Source: Autumnicola patrickiae
GTDB taxonomy: Bacteria; Bacteroidota; Bacteroidia; Flavobacteriales; Flavobacteriaceae
NCBI RefSeq assembly: GCF_031846525.1
Contig: NZ_JAVRHM010000001.1
Coordinates: 62,001-126,000 of the forward strand
Direction of reading: 5' to 3'
DNA: 64,000 nt
Shown here: positions 33,674-42,985 of the stretch, piece by piece
How positions within the stretch are numbered: position 1 is the stretch's first letter
Layout of the letters: each line of letters starts with the position of its first letter
Position numbers and translations under genes: made by a program
The notes under the pieces: model-generated
The model's input: the letters and a program-made list of their open reading frames with translations, nothing else
Told to the model about the DNA's origin: nothing
The model's database searches: none

Positions 33674-34030
33674 ATGATTCAATGGTTACTGCATATTGTA
33701 ATAGACGCCGCCATACTCTTACTGGCTGCCAAAATGATGTCCAAAGTTGAACTTAAAGGATTTAAATCTGCTTTAATTGTTGCTTTAATAATAGGTGTAC
33801 TGAGTTTCTTGCTTAGCTGGTTGCTTACTGCGGTCTTGAATATAGCTACTCTGGGAATTTTTTACTTCCTTGGATTAGGATTTATTATAAGAATAATAGT
33901 TTACGCTTTAATTATTGAACTTGCAGACCGTTTAAGTAGCGATTTTAAAACAGTAGGTTTTCTACCTTCCCTTTGGCTGGCTATTATTCTGGCTATCGTT
34001 GGAGGAATTGTGGACGCCATTTTATTTTAA
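33674..34030 (+). CDS. Small four-helix membrane protein (phage holin-like family)
   Basis: A 118-residue, very hydrophobic protein with about four membrane helices (roughly residues 4-20, 32-52, 57-80 and 95-117). It matches the kind of short membrane protein annotated as a phage holin family member in Bacteroidota. There are no phage genes nearby, so the name describes similarity and not a lytic role. It follows the SanA-like gene by 44 bases and may be co-transcribed; a 43-base palindromic terminator follows. Confidence 0.6.
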   Translation: MIQWLLHIVIDAAILLLAAKMMSKVELKGFKSALIVALIIGVLSFLLSWLLTAVLNIATLGIFYFLGLGFIIRIIVYALIIELADRLSSDFKTVGFLPSLWLAIILAIVGGIVDAILF

Positions 34031-34042
34031 TTTATCATCATC

Positions 34043-34085
34043 AAAAGATAAGGTCGAAAATTGGCAATTTTCGACCTTATCTTTT
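34043..34085. terminator. Perfect 21-bp inverted repeat terminator, convergent genes
   Basis: A left arm at 34043-34063, centre G at 34064, and a perfectly complementary right arm at 34065-34085. The arms begin AAAAGATAAGG and end CCTTATCTTTT, so it works in both directions. Its central part, TTGGCAATTTTCGACC, matches a motif recurring in intergenic DNA further right in the window. Confidence 0.9.
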
Positions 34086-34105
34086 GTTATCTCTTTGCCG
34101 TAAAC

Positions 34106-35272
34106 TTAAACCTTGCTTTCTGCAGCAACAAATTTTCTTCTAGCTGCTGGTTTTGCTTTCTTTTTCTTGTTTCTTCTGCCCCACCAGATCATAAAACCGC
34201 TCACAGGAAGGCCTGCAATAAACAAACTGCCAAAAAAGGCAATTATCTTGCCTGTTAAGCCAAAATACTGCCCGGTATGCAGTCCGTAATTCATTTCCTG
34301 AAGCTTTAAACCTGTGCTTTTATTACTGTAAAGATGCTTTTCCAAAAGCTCACCTGTTTCAGGGTGAAAATAGAAGTTGGACTGATGATCAAAATCTAAA
34401 GTTTCGGGATAGGAACCGGTGAGAATAGGTGAATTGGCACCCTGTTCCCACACAAAATGCATTTCAGCATCCGGAAGGAGTGCAAAAGTTTTCTCCATGG
34501 CAACATCTATGGCAGGAATTGAAGAATTTTCGGGTTCACCATCTTCTACTGCAGGCATAGCGGTTTCTTCAGGATATTCTTCCCCAAAATTGCCAATTAC
34601 ATAGAAACTTTCATGCATCCACTCATAAGAAAAACTGAGTCCGGTAATGGCAATTATTAACGCGAGCAGAGAGATATAGAGTCCGGTAACGTTGTGCCAG
34701 TCGTAATTTACCCGCCGCCATTTGGCAGTAAACCTTATTTTTAAACGATCTTTCAGGTTCTTTCGCTTCTTTGGCCACCAGAGAATAATTCCGCTAATAA
34801 GCATCACCACAAATATTATAGTGGAAATTCCCACCACCTGTCTCCCTATTTCTTCAGGTAGAAGCAGGTACATATGTAAATTTTCAATAATTGCGAAAAA
34901 TTCATCGTCAATTTTCTGACTGTGAAGTAATTCTGCGGAATATGGATTAAAATAAATATTAAATTCCGCATTATCTATAATGCTATACACAAAGGCAGAC
35001 CTTTCCTTTCCCTGATAAACGACCATTCCCGGTGCCGCATCAGGAAAGTTTGCTGTAACTTTTTGCTGAAGTACAGAAGGTGCTATAAATTCCTGATTCT
35101 GAATTGCTACTTTTCTCCAGGGTTGTGTAATATCTTTTATTTCATCGTGAAAAACATAGATGCAGCCGGTTATTGCAACAATAAAAACAATCATTCCGGA
35201 AGCAAGCCCCAGCCAAAGATGCAGTTTGCCGATCCATTTTTTGAATTTACTATGTCTTTTCTGCTTCGGCAT
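34106..35272 (-). CDS. PepSY-associated membrane protein, probable ferric-siderophore reductase
   Basis: A 388-residue inner-membrane protein of the PepSY-TM family with four main helices (about residues 18-40, 140-165, 195-215 and 345-367). It opens with the typical WIGKLHLWLGLASGMIVFIVAITGCIYVFHDEI and has further His-containing helices (NYDWHNVTGLY, MNYGLHTGQYFG) that could bind haem or metal. Such proteins accompany TonB-dependent siderophore receptors and are thought to reduce the imported iron. The receptor gene is just upstream on the same strand, but a terminator and a separate -7 box lie between them. The tail is very basic. Confidence 0.87.
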   Translation of the reverse strand: MPKQKRHSKFKKWIGKLHLWLGLASGMIVFIVAITGCIYVFHDEIKDITQPWRKVAIQNQEFIAPSVLQQKVTANFPDAAPGMVVYQGKERSAFVYSIIDNAEFNIYFNPYSAELLHSQKIDDEFFAIIENLHMYLLLPEEIGRQVVGISTIIFVVMLISGIILWWPKKRKNLKDRLKIRFTAKWRRVNYDWHNVTGLYISLLALIIAITGLSFSYEWMHESFYVIGNFGEEYPEETAMPAVEDGEPENSSIPAIDVAMEKTFALLPDAEMHFVWEQGANSPILTGSYPETLDFDHQSNFYFHPETGELLEKHLYSNKSTGLKLQEMNYGLHTGQYFGLTGKIIAFFGSLFIAGLPVSGFMIWWGRRNKKKKAKPAARRKFVAAESKV

Positions 35273-35582
35273 TAATGCTAATTCTTAGATTCGGCAAATG
35301 TAAACTTTTGAAGGTTATTCTGAAATATTAGTGTCCGGTATAGATTCAAGATCGCTTCGCTGCAGGAACAAAGAGACAAGACCAAATTATAGCCATTTTA
35401 AGAACAAAAAGAGTAAATTGAGAAATATCTGGTGTGACAGGCATTTTAAAAAAGTTAAAAATCAATCCTTCTTTATCCAGGTTATTTGGTAAAGCTTACA
35501 TCTCTTGACCTTTGTAAAATTTCAAATAAGTATTCCGGACAACAATGATTCTGAAATAATTCAGATGCTCCAATTACCTAAC
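35273..35582. other. Intergenic region between the siderophore receptor and PepSY genes
   Basis: About 310 bases. Only the -7 box of the PepSY gene (35295-35302) can be recognised. From about 35303 onward I see no frame, dyad or hairpin of note until the receptor terminator. Confidence 0.6.
35295..35302 (-). promoter_or_regulatory. -7 promoter element of the PepSY gene
   Basis: Reads TACATTTG on the minus strand, an exact TAnnTTTG match 22 bases before the start codon. The same octamer precedes the receptor gene. Confidence 0.5.
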
Positions 35583-35620
35583 AAAAAAACCGCCCGGATT
35601 TCTCCGGACGGCTTTTCCTA
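35583..35620 (-). terminator. Terminator of the TonB-dependent receptor gene
   Basis: Stem CCGCCCGGA / TCCGGACGG (one mismatch) with a short loop, followed on the minus strand by a run of seven T. It lies about 15 bases beyond the receptor stop. Confidence 0.85.
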
Positions 35621-35634
35621 ACTAACTAACTCAA

Positions 35635-38121
35635 CTAAAATTTATAGGTAAGACTGGCGGCAAAATTTCTTGGTGTTTGCGGATTTATTGTAGACCAGCC
35701 GTTGTAATACTCTTCGTCTGTAAGGTTATTCAGCTTCAGATTAACTGCAAATTTCTCTACGCTGTAGAATAAAGAAGCGTTAAAAACAGTGTAGGAAGGA
35801 AGAGTGAAAACTCCGCCCAGATTCCTGTTGAAAATCATATTTTCACTGGCATAATTTCCTCCAAAACCAAAACCGAAACCATCAAGATTTCCTTGCTGGA
35901 ACCTATAACTTGCCCAGAAATTCGCCTGATTTTCAGGACCTGCAGATTCAGGCCTTCTTCCCAGAAAATCGTTGCTTGCAATAGATTCTGTCACCTCACT
36001 ATCATTATAGCTATAGCCTGCGATAAGGTTTAAGCCATCAAAAGGAGCAGCGGTTATACTGGCTTCAAAGCCACGGCTATATTGTTCACCACCCTGCAAA
36101 TCTGTAGAAAAAGGATTTTCAGCAGCGATTGCGATGATATTTGACACTTCTATGTCATAATAACTTAAAGTTGCCGCCACACGATTATTGAGGAAATTCA
36201 CTTTGGTACCAACTTCAAATTGTTTCGCCCTTTCAGGGTCAAAAGCAATGGTCCTGCTCTCACCGCTAGTCCTGTCTATAACTTCCTGCGGTGCTACATT
36301 GCTAAAACCATCCATATAATTAGCAAATAAGGACACCTTGTCCAAAACAGGCTGGTACACCACTCCAAATTTTGGTGAAAGTGCCGTCTGACTGTTGTTG
36401 TCATTCTCGAACTGGTCGATTCTTAAACTTGCCATAGCCGAAAGCTGCGGGGTAAAATTGAAAACATCAGAAATGTAAGCGCTGTAAATATTTTCTTTGG
36501 TAATAGTACTGTTTCTGTTTACACCGGAAAGGAGATCGTTTGTAGCCGCTGCAGAAAGGTTTCCGCTGTCATTATTTGTGATGTAAGCTTCAGGATTATA
36601 AATACCAAAAACACTTTCATTTACATTCTGAATACTGGCATCTCCTATATAAACATTTCCATTAGCAATATAGCCCGAGCTGTTGTCGATTACTTTTCTG
36701 TTGAAATAATCCAGCCCCACCACCATACGGTTTCTGAAATCTCCAATTTTAAAGTCCCCGATAAAATTCTGCTGAAGATCTGTGGTAAGCGTAGTAGAAT
36801 TCTGGTCGTTAATGTAACGGGTAAAAACAACACCTTCATCAAGATTGGTAACTTCGCCGGGAACTTCCTCCTGCCCCTGCACAAATCTTGTGGTTTCATA
36901 TAAATAGGAATAGTGCCCGGTTGCTTTTGCCGATCCTCTGGAAACTGCGGTTTGGGAAGTCCAGGAATCTGATAATTTGTAATTCATTTGCCCCTGCAGG
37001 GTGAAATTTGGATTTTCCAGCGTTAGATCGTTGCTGGTATAAGAACGCTCAGGATTGTAACCCAATTCTTCAGTATTTGTAACTCTTAGCGGTGCACCGC
37101 GATCTACAAACAGCATGGTAGGGTTAGTGCTTTCGCCGTTGTAAAATTCTGTATTAATAAGAAATGAAAGTCTGTCGTTCACTTTATAACTTAGAGATGG
37201 CGCTACAAAGAGTGACTTCTGAAAACCTGCATCCTGAAAGCTATTCTCAGTATGGTAGGCAGTATTTATTCGTAAAGCAACATCTCCCGTTTCGTCCAGC
37301 GGAGTGTTAACATCTGCAGTAATCCGGTTTAGACCGAAGCTGCCCATGGTATAAGAAATATTTCCGCCAAAATAGTTGTAAGGCTTTTTAGTCACAATAT
37401 TAATAAGTCCGCCATAAGAAATAAGGCTACTGCCATAAAGCGTTCCCGAAGGCCCTTTGGCAATTTCTATTCTCTCAATATTTGCAGGATCCGGGCTGCC
37501 ATTGGTAATACCTGGAAGTCCGTTTGTAAGTGTTGGTTGTACTGCAAAACCTCTAATGGCAAAGTAACCTGCACCGTCACCTCCCCTCCCGGTAGATTCC
37601 CATAACTTGGAAATTCCGGGAGCATTTTTAATGGCATCGTCAAAGCTAGTAACCACCTGCTCCTGCATTAATTCTGCTGTAATGGTGTTATAAACCTGGG
37701 GATTCTCGATATCCTTAAGAGGAAGTTTGGCGATATACTCACTCTTTGTGCGGGTAAATTCGTTCACGTTTCCACTTGATCTGAGAAGTACCTCCCCTAA
37801 CTGCTCCTCTTTACTATTAAGTATTATACTTGGTACTGTAGTTGCCCGATTAGCCTGGACCGAAACTGCAAGTTCCTTTGTTTGGTAACCCACATACGAA
37901 ATCCTAAGGGTGTAATTGCCTGAAGGAATATTTTGGAGTACAAATTCTCCTGTACGGTTGGATTCTGTACCTATGCTGGTACCTTCAATATCAATATTGG
38001 CATCTGAAACCGGGCTGCCGCTGTTGTTGATGATATTTCCCTGTATACTTCCTGTAGCCTGACCAAAGCTCAATTGAAATACTGCCAGAAAAAAGCTTAA
38101 CAGAATAATTCTCTGATTCAT
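35635..38121 (-). CDS. TonB-dependent siderophore receptor with CarboxypepD_reg domain
   Basis: An 828-residue outer-membrane transporter. A signal peptide (about 1-20) is followed by a carboxypeptidase-regulatory-like domain (about 24-105; GSIQGNIINNSGSPVSDANI), usual in Bacteroidota. The plug domain (about 130-260) contains QEQVVTSFDDAIKNAPGISK, then GYFAIRGF and IERIEIAKGPSGTLYGS. A 22-strand barrel ends with the terminal Phe in SLTYKF. Similarity to FhuA/FpvA-type receptors and the adjacent PepSY reductase point to ferric siderophore import. A -7 box lies 44 bases upstream; I did not find a convincing Fur box. Confidence 0.92.
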   Translation of the reverse strand: MNQRIILLSFFLAVFQLSFGQATGSIQGNIINNSGSPVSDANIDIEGTSIGTESNRTGEFVLQNIPSGNYTLRISYVGYQTKELAVSVQANRATTVPSIILNSKEEQLGEVLLRSSGNVNEFTRTKSEYIAKLPLKDIENPQVYNTITAELMQEQVVTSFDDAIKNAPGISKLWESTGRGGDGAGYFAIRGFAVQPTLTNGLPGITNGSPDPANIERIEIAKGPSGTLYGSSLISYGGLINIVTKKPYNYFGGNISYTMGSFGLNRITADVNTPLDETGDVALRINTAYHTENSFQDAGFQKSLFVAPSLSYKVNDRLSFLINTEFYNGESTNPTMLFVDRGAPLRVTNTEELGYNPERSYTSNDLTLENPNFTLQGQMNYKLSDSWTSQTAVSRGSAKATGHYSYLYETTRFVQGQEEVPGEVTNLDEGVVFTRYINDQNSTTLTTDLQQNFIGDFKIGDFRNRMVVGLDYFNRKVIDNSSGYIANGNVYIGDASIQNVNESVFGIYNPEAYITNNDSGNLSAAATNDLLSGVNRNSTITKENIYSAYISDVFNFTPQLSAMASLRIDQFENDNNSQTALSPKFGVVYQPVLDKVSLFANYMDGFSNVAPQEVIDRTSGESRTIAFDPERAKQFEVGTKVNFLNNRVAATLSYYDIEVSNIIAIAAENPFSTDLQGGEQYSRGFEASITAAPFDGLNLIAGYSYNDSEVTESIASNDFLGRRPESAGPENQANFWASYRFQQGNLDGFGFGFGGNYASENMIFNRNLGGVFTLPSYTVFNASLFYSVEKFAVNLKLNNLTDEEYYNGWSTINPQTPRNFAASLTYKF

Positions 38122-38164
38122 AATCGTAGTAGTAGTTTATTTAGACTTATTTTAAATAGAGCCG

Positions 38165-38172
38165 CAAATGTA
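38165..38172 (-). promoter_or_regulatory. -7 promoter element of the TonB receptor gene
   Basis: Reads TACATTTG on the minus strand, an exact TAnnTTTG match 43 bases before the start codon. Confidence 0.5.
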
Positions 38173-38352
38173 AAGAGGGAATCTGAGAATTAAAAGCTTA
38201 TTTATAATTAATACAAATAAAAATAAGCTGCCCACTCAGAGATTTCAGAAAATCAGGAAGTTCTGTAAAATAAATTTTGCATTTTATTGCTAAACCTTAT
38301 AACACTACTTATAAATTTGATCTGAATTTAACTTCAACCCAATACCATTAGT

Positions 38353-38360
38353 TATCTTTG
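38353..38360 (+). promoter_or_regulatory. -7 promoter element of the HAD phosphatase gene
   Basis: TATCTTTG, an exact TAnnTTTG match 18 bases before the ATG at 38379. Confidence 0.5.
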
Positions 38361-38378
38361 CGTCTTTAAATTTTTGCT

Positions 38379-39194
38379 ATGATAAAACTGATTGTGACAG
38401 ATATGGATGGGACTTTGCTGAATGACCAGCACGAGATCCATCCCGATTTTTGGAAAATGGAAGAAGCGCTTACAGAAAAGGGAATCATCTTTTCTGTGGC
38501 CAGCGGCCGACAGTTTTACAATCTGGAATCAAAATTTGAAAGAATAAAAGACCGGATGTTGTTTTTTGCTGAAAACGGAACCCATGTGGTTCGTAATGGC
38601 GAAGAACTATATGTGAATCCGTTAGATCGTGAGGCTGCTAAGGAGTTTATTAATATCGGGCGGAAAATTGAAGGTGCACAACTTATTCTCTGTGGAAAAA
38701 CTTCAGCTTATGTAGAATGTGACGATGAAGAGTTCATTAGAGAAATTCAGCAATATTATAAACGTTTAAAATACGTAGAAAACCTGGACGAGGTTGAAGA
38801 CACTATTTTAAAAGTCACAATTTGCGACAATAAAGGAGTTGAAGAGCATTCTTTTCCGCATTACAAAAAATTTCAGGGTGACTATAAAGTTGCTATTGCA
38901 GCAAGAATTTTCCTCGATATAACTTCAGCTACGGCCAACAAGGGAAATGCTATAAGAAGAGTTCAGGAGGAATTGAATATTTCCCCTGAAGAAACACTTG
39001 TTTTTGGCGATTACCTGAATGACCTGGAAATGATGGAAAATGCTAAATTCAGCTATGCGATGAAAAATGCGCATTCTGAAATTATTGCCGCCAGCAAGTT
39101 TATTACCAGCTTTGATAATAATGAAAACGGCGTGCTAAAAACTATTGAAGAGCTGGGATTACTTAATGAAGAAGAAGTTAAGGCAAGCTCCTAA
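38379..39194 (+). CDS. Cof-type HAD-IIB sugar-phosphate phosphatase
   Basis: A 271-residue cytoplasmic phosphatase of the HAD superfamily, Cof subfamily. Motif I is VTDMDGTLLND (nucleophile Asp7), motif II SVASGRQF, then the Lys of NKGNAIRRVQEELNI, and motif IV VFGDYLNDLEMMENA. A C2-type cap fills the middle. Members hydrolyse sugar phosphates, nucleotides or pyridoxal phosphate; specificity is not readable. It is monocistronic with its own -7 box. A copy of the dispersed motif TGCCAATTATCGACCTGCAG begins immediately after its stop codon. Confidence 0.9.
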   Translation: MIKLIVTDMDGTLLNDQHEIHPDFWKMEEALTEKGIIFSVASGRQFYNLESKFERIKDRMLFFAENGTHVVRNGEELYVNPLDREAAKEFINIGRKIEGAQLILCGKTSAYVECDDEEFIREIQQYYKRLKYVENLDEVEDTILKVTICDNKGVEEHSFPHYKKFQGDYKVAIAARIFLDITSATANKGNAIRRVQEELNISPEETLVFGDYLNDLEMMENAKFSYAMKNAHSEIIAASKFITSFDNNENGVLKTIEELGLLNEEEVKASS

Positions 39195-39216
39195 AATGCC
39201 AATTATCGACCTGCAG
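39195..39216 (+). repeat. Dispersed intergenic motif, copy at 39195
   Basis: Reads AATGCCAATTATCGACCTGC then AG. It follows the HAD gene stop codon directly. Compare 51563, 57740 and the other copies. Confidence 0.6.
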
Positions 39217-39280
39217 TTAGCAAACTTACCAGCCAGGGCAGCGTGGTTTTTTTTCTAAAAAATCCTGTAAAAATCCTGGC

Positions 39281-40039
39281 CTAATTGATAATTATATTGG
39301 TTTTATCTACTCCAGTATTTCCGGTTACAGGATCGAAGGCGTACACTGTAATTCCATAAAGACCTGCATTTAAATTTTTTTTTGCAGAAAAAGTACTTGG
39401 TTTCTCCCCTACCGTCATTTCAAGCTCTTGTATTTGCTCACCTTCACTGCTAATTAATGCTTTTACTTCATATTGATTAGCATCCCAAATTCCACCTTCG
39501 GTTACAGGGCATCCACACATCAGGACGATATTTGCCATTATTTGCACCTCATTAGTTTCCGGAATTCTTTCGTGCGTTTGCGGAGACAGAATATCCACCA
39601 CAAAGCCCGGAACCTCCAAAACAACTCCGTCGCCGGTTATGTCCTTACCGGGAATTAACCAAAGCTGTGTACTGGAAATAACTGTTGCCTGCTTTTTGTT
39701 GATTGGCGCATGGGCTTCCACTGTCACAAAAACCGGCTCATCTATATCGATATTTGCCAAAAAACCCGCTGTGTTTTCTTCAGATAAATCCTCGTTACGC
39801 TTCCAGGGACTGTTCATTATCTTATCTGTGTTTCCTGTACTGCCCGTGGTGAGGCCTTCAGCAAGAATTTCTCCGGTTTCAGCGTTTTTGATGTAGATTT
39901 TAGCTCCGCCAATAGAACTTCCGATAAATTTTGCATCTTTTGCTTTAGCTCTTACCATTACCGAAGTCTGCTGTGCATTTAAGCCTGTAAAAATAAAAAT
40001 GGATAGTAAAAAAAATAAGCGTGTAATGGAAAGTTTCAT
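39281..40039 (-). CDS. Secreted protein with a CGCP motif, function unknown
   Basis: I do not recognise this family. A signal peptide spans about residues 1-22 (ending LNAQ). The rest (about 230 residues) looks like two or three beta-sandwich, transthyretin-like modules: KIYIKNAETGEILAEGLTT is typical of such domains. Two cysteines in NIVLMCGCPVTEGGIWDANQY could bind metal or form a disulfide. It ends with an Ig-like stretch, GLYGITVYAFDPVTGNTGVDK. It is a single gene between the HAD phosphatase and L,D-transpeptidase genes, 28 bases after the latter on the same strand. Confidence 0.6.
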   Translation of the reverse strand: MKLSITRLFFLLSIFIFTGLNAQQTSVMVRAKAKDAKFIGSSIGGAKIYIKNAETGEILAEGLTTGSTGNTDKIMNSPWKRNEDLSEENTAGFLANIDIDEPVFVTVEAHAPINKKQATVISSTQLWLIPGKDITGDGVVLEVPGFVVDILSPQTHERIPETNEVQIMANIVLMCGCPVTEGGIWDANQYEVKALISSEGEQIQELEMTVGEKPSTFSAKKNLNAGLYGITVYAFDPVTGNTGVDKTNIIIN

Positions 40040-40067
40040 ATTTTGATGTTTTCTTCAAGATAGAAAA

Positions 40068-41063
40068 TTATTGCTTTACAGAATTTTCGGCAAGGTCATT
40101 CTTTGCCACTTCTGTCTCTTCCTGCTCAAAGTTACGGGGATCTTTTCTATATTCGGAAACGTAATTCTTCAGTGTTTGCAGTTCTTCTTCATTTAAGTCA
40201 TTGTTATTCATATCTTTAGACAAATCCAGCCATGGGGCGGGACCATCATAATTATAATTTCCGAAGACCATAAATGGCGTCCCATTCCGAACGATGATAT
40301 CATCTTCCAATTTCCACATTTTCGCCCAGTCGTAAATAAACTGCGCATCTTCCATATAAAGTCTCACACAGGCGTGGCTGGCAGGAAAACCCGGTAGATT
40401 ATACTGATGCACGCCCACACCTTCAAAATTCATAAAGTTGAAATAATAAGGCAGGATCCAGTCTTTATTCACCGTACTAACTTTACGCTTAGCTTTATAA
40501 TTGCCATAGTGGAGACCATTTGGAGTTGGCGTGGACTGCTTTCCGGAACTTACCGGACCCCATTTCACTAGCTTTCCGTCTTCATAAAGTGCGAAGCCCT
40601 GAATCCTTTGTGCAATAAGCACTGCTTTTGGAATAGAATCCAGAATCGCTAATTCTTTTGGAAAAGGACTGTAAAGGTTTAAATTTTCAGCAATAGTATC
40701 GGGAATAATTATCGGAATATTGGGCTGAACGCGATATTCCTCAATTCTGTTTAAAGCGTAAATGGTATTTCTTTCACGCTCTGTATAATTAGAAGCAAAA
40801 CTATCAAGTGCTTCCCTGGTCAATAAAGAATCGATGCTGTACCTTACCTGCAGGCGTTTAATTTCTCTTACCTCTTCCTTGATCTTGTTACTTTCCTGAA
40901 GCGTATCTACCGAAGGTTCCGGTAATACCGAATTTTTTTTCTCTGGAACGTCTTCAGAACAAGCAATGAGTAGTAGGAAAAAAACTACCACCAAGGAAAA
41001 TAAAGTATAGTTTTTATGAAATGTAGTTTTCTTCAAGTCTTCTTTTTTAATATTTTGTTTCAA
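40068..41063 (-). CDS. L,D-transpeptidase (YkuD) lipoprotein
   Basis: Cross-links or modifies peptidoglycan through a catalytic cysteine. The lipobox LLLIAC (Cys35) follows a hydrophobic helix, so it is membrane-anchored in the periplasm. The YkuD domain (about residues 145-260) shows GVHQYNLPGFPASHACVRL with His219, His230, Cys232 and Arg234, the catalytic pattern HxxxxxxxxxSHxCVR. The N-terminal 35 residues carry a longer basic lead (MKQNIKKEDLKK) than usual. The C-terminal tail after residue 280 is acidic. It is divergent from the Gfo/Idh/MocA gene. Confidence 0.88.
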   Translation of the reverse strand: MKQNIKKEDLKKTTFHKNYTLFSLVVVFFLLLIACSEDVPEKKNSVLPEPSVDTLQESNKIKEEVREIKRLQVRYSIDSLLTREALDSFASNYTERERNTIYALNRIEEYRVQPNIPIIIPDTIAENLNLYSPFPKELAILDSIPKAVLIAQRIQGFALYEDGKLVKWGPVSSGKQSTPTPNGLHYGNYKAKRKVSTVNKDWILPYYFNFMNFEGVGVHQYNLPGFPASHACVRLYMEDAQFIYDWAKMWKLEDDIIVRNGTPFMVFGNYNYDGPAPWLDLSKDMNNNDLNEEELQTLKNYVSEYRKDPRNFEQEETEVAKNDLAENSVKQ

Positions 41064-41171
41064 TAACTGTGCTAAATTACTTTCAGACAGCTTCAGGAAC
41101 TGCCAAGAATTAGTTAAATCCGTTCGGTTTAATAGAAATTTTTTAACTTACTGACATAAAACCAAAAGCTC

Positions 41172-42257
41172 ATGAATAATCGTCGCGACTTTATCAAAAA
41201 ATCAGGATTATTCCTGGCAGCAACTACTCTTCCTTTTCCAAATCTTTTTTCAGCTAAACCTGCAAAAAAACTGGGTGTGGCGCTGGCAGGACTGGGATAT
41301 TACAGTAGAGATTTATTAGCACCTGCACTTCAGTTAACCGACTATTGTGAGCTAAGGGGAATTGTAACAGGAAGTCCGGAAAAAATTCCGCAGTGGCAAA
41401 GTAAGTATGGAATAAAAGATGCCAATGTTTACAATTATGAAAACATGGAAGACGTCGCTAATAATGATGATATTGATGTAATTTACATTGTCCTGCCCAA
41501 CTCGATGCATGCAGAATATGCGATAAAAGCAGCCAACGCAGGAAAACATGTATGGTGTGAAAAACCTATGGCGACAACTGTAAAAGAATGCCGGCAGATG
41601 ATTGAGGCTTGCAATAAAAACAATGTAAAACTTTCTATTGGTTATCGCATGCAGCATGAGGCAAATACGCAAACCATTATGAAATGGGCAGAAACAAAAC
41701 CTTTTGGTGAAATTGAGAATCTTAGAGCCGAAGCAGGTTTTTATAGTGATAATATAACACCGTGGAAACTGGATAAAGAAATGGGCGGCGGTGCTATGTA
41801 CGATATGGGCGTGTATTCTTTAAACGGTGCAAGATATGCTTCGGGAATGGAGCCAATTACTGTTAGTGCCACACACACCACCAACCGGCCTCAAATGTTT
41901 AATGAAGTAGACGAAACGACAATTTTCGACCTGGAATTTCCGAATGGAGCTACGGCTGCATGCCGCACAAGTTCTGGAGAAAGCATGAATATTCTGGACA
42001 TAGATTGTAGTAAAGGTGGCTATTATCTTAAACCATTCCAATCTTACTCCGGCGTGAAAGGAAAAGCCAGCGATGGTACTGTTTTAGAACCTTTTGGTAA
42101 AAACCAACAGGCCGTACAGATGGATGATGATGCTTTGGCAATTATTAATGATAAACCAGTAATGGTTCCCGGCGAAGAAGGCTTAAAAGATATTGTAATA
42201 GTTGAAAAAATATTTGAATCTGCCGCTAATGGCGGAAAAAGATTGAGCCTTGGCTAA
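41172..42257 (+). CDS. Tat-exported Gfo/Idh/MocA-family oxidoreductase
   Basis: A 361-residue NAD(P)-dependent sugar oxidoreductase resembling glucose-fructose oxidoreductase. The N-terminus has a twin-arginine signal (NNRRDFIKKSG, about residues 2-12) and the cofactor is probably carried out with the folded protein. The Rossmann domain has GVALAGLGYYSRDLLAPAL and the conserved WCEKPMATT, with Lys as the catalytic residue; the C-terminal beta-sheet domain holds GGGAMYDMGVYSLNGARY. The substrate is unknown. The downstream VanX-like gene starts 46 bases after its stop. Confidence 0.87.
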   Translation: MNNRRDFIKKSGLFLAATTLPFPNLFSAKPAKKLGVALAGLGYYSRDLLAPALQLTDYCELRGIVTGSPEKIPQWQSKYGIKDANVYNYENMEDVANNDDIDVIYIVLPNSMHAEYAIKAANAGKHVWCEKPMATTVKECRQMIEACNKNNVKLSIGYRMQHEANTQTIMKWAETKPFGEIENLRAEAGFYSDNITPWKLDKEMGGGAMYDMGVYSLNGARYASGMEPITVSATHTTNRPQMFNEVDETTIFDLEFPNGATAACRTSSGESMNILDIDCSKGGYYLKPFQSYSGVKGKASDGTVLEPFGKNQQAVQMDDDALAIINDKPVMVPGEEGLKDIVIVEKIFESAANGGKRLSLG

Positions 42258-42303
42258 AATATTTCTTCAAGCATCTAGATTCATCTGAAGAATTTTCAGC
42301 AAT

Positions 42304-42970
42304 ATGAAGTATTTCTATGTTTTAAGCCTGCTGCTATTTGTAAATTTTGCTTCCGCACAGAAATTACCGGAAAATTTCGTTTATGTCAGCAAAATTATTC
42401 CAGATATAGCGCTGGAAATACGCTATTGTGGTGCTAATAATTTTATGGGAAAACCGGTAGATGCCTATCGGGAATCTGTGGCCATTTTGACCAAACCTGC
42501 GGCAACAGCTTTATCCCAGGTTCAGGAAGAACTTAAAAAACAAGGATACCGGTTAAAGATCTTTGATGCTTACCGCCCGCAATCTGCAGTAGATCAATTC
42601 GTGGAATGGGCAAGAGATGAAGCCGACACGATTAACAAGAAAAGTTTTTATCCTGAAATTGACAAAAGGAACCTGTTCAATTTAGGATATATTTCCTCAA
42701 GATCCGGCCATTCCCGCGGCAGCACCGTAGACCTTACCATTATTAATGCTGAAACCGGAGAAGAGCTTGATATGGGTAGTCCTTATGATTTCTTCGGAAG
42801 TATTTCCAACCATAATTCCGAAGAAATTAATAAAGAACAAAAAGAAAATCGCCTGATACTCAAACACCTGATGGAAAAATGGCTTTAGACCTTATCCTGA
42901 AGAATGGTGGCACTATACATTAAGAAAAGAGGCTTATCCAGAAACTTACTTTGATTTTCCCGTGGAATAA
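42304..42970 (+). pseudogene. VanX-type D-Ala-D-Ala dipeptidase, frameshifted
   Basis: A secreted zinc dipeptidase of the VanX/DdpX family with a signal peptide (about residues 1-19). The first frame holds the zinc ligands in SGHSRGSTVDL (His136, Asp143) and FDAYRPQSAVDQF, but stops at TAG 42886-42888 after 194 codons. Reading on one base later gives GFRPYPEEWWHYTLR and YFDFPVE ending at TAA 42968-42970, which is the family's C-terminus including the catalytic Glu and third zinc ligand (EWWH). The shift sits near AAAATGG at about 42876-42882, as if two bases were lost. Either the gene is dead, or it is a sequencing error or recoding site. Confidence 0.85.
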
Positions 42971-42985
42971 ATTCTAAAAAACTTG

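Noticed and set aside
33674..34030. Holin-like protein as a sign of a prophage
   Set aside because: No phage structural, lysis or integrase gene is nearby; the name reflects only a membrane-protein family.
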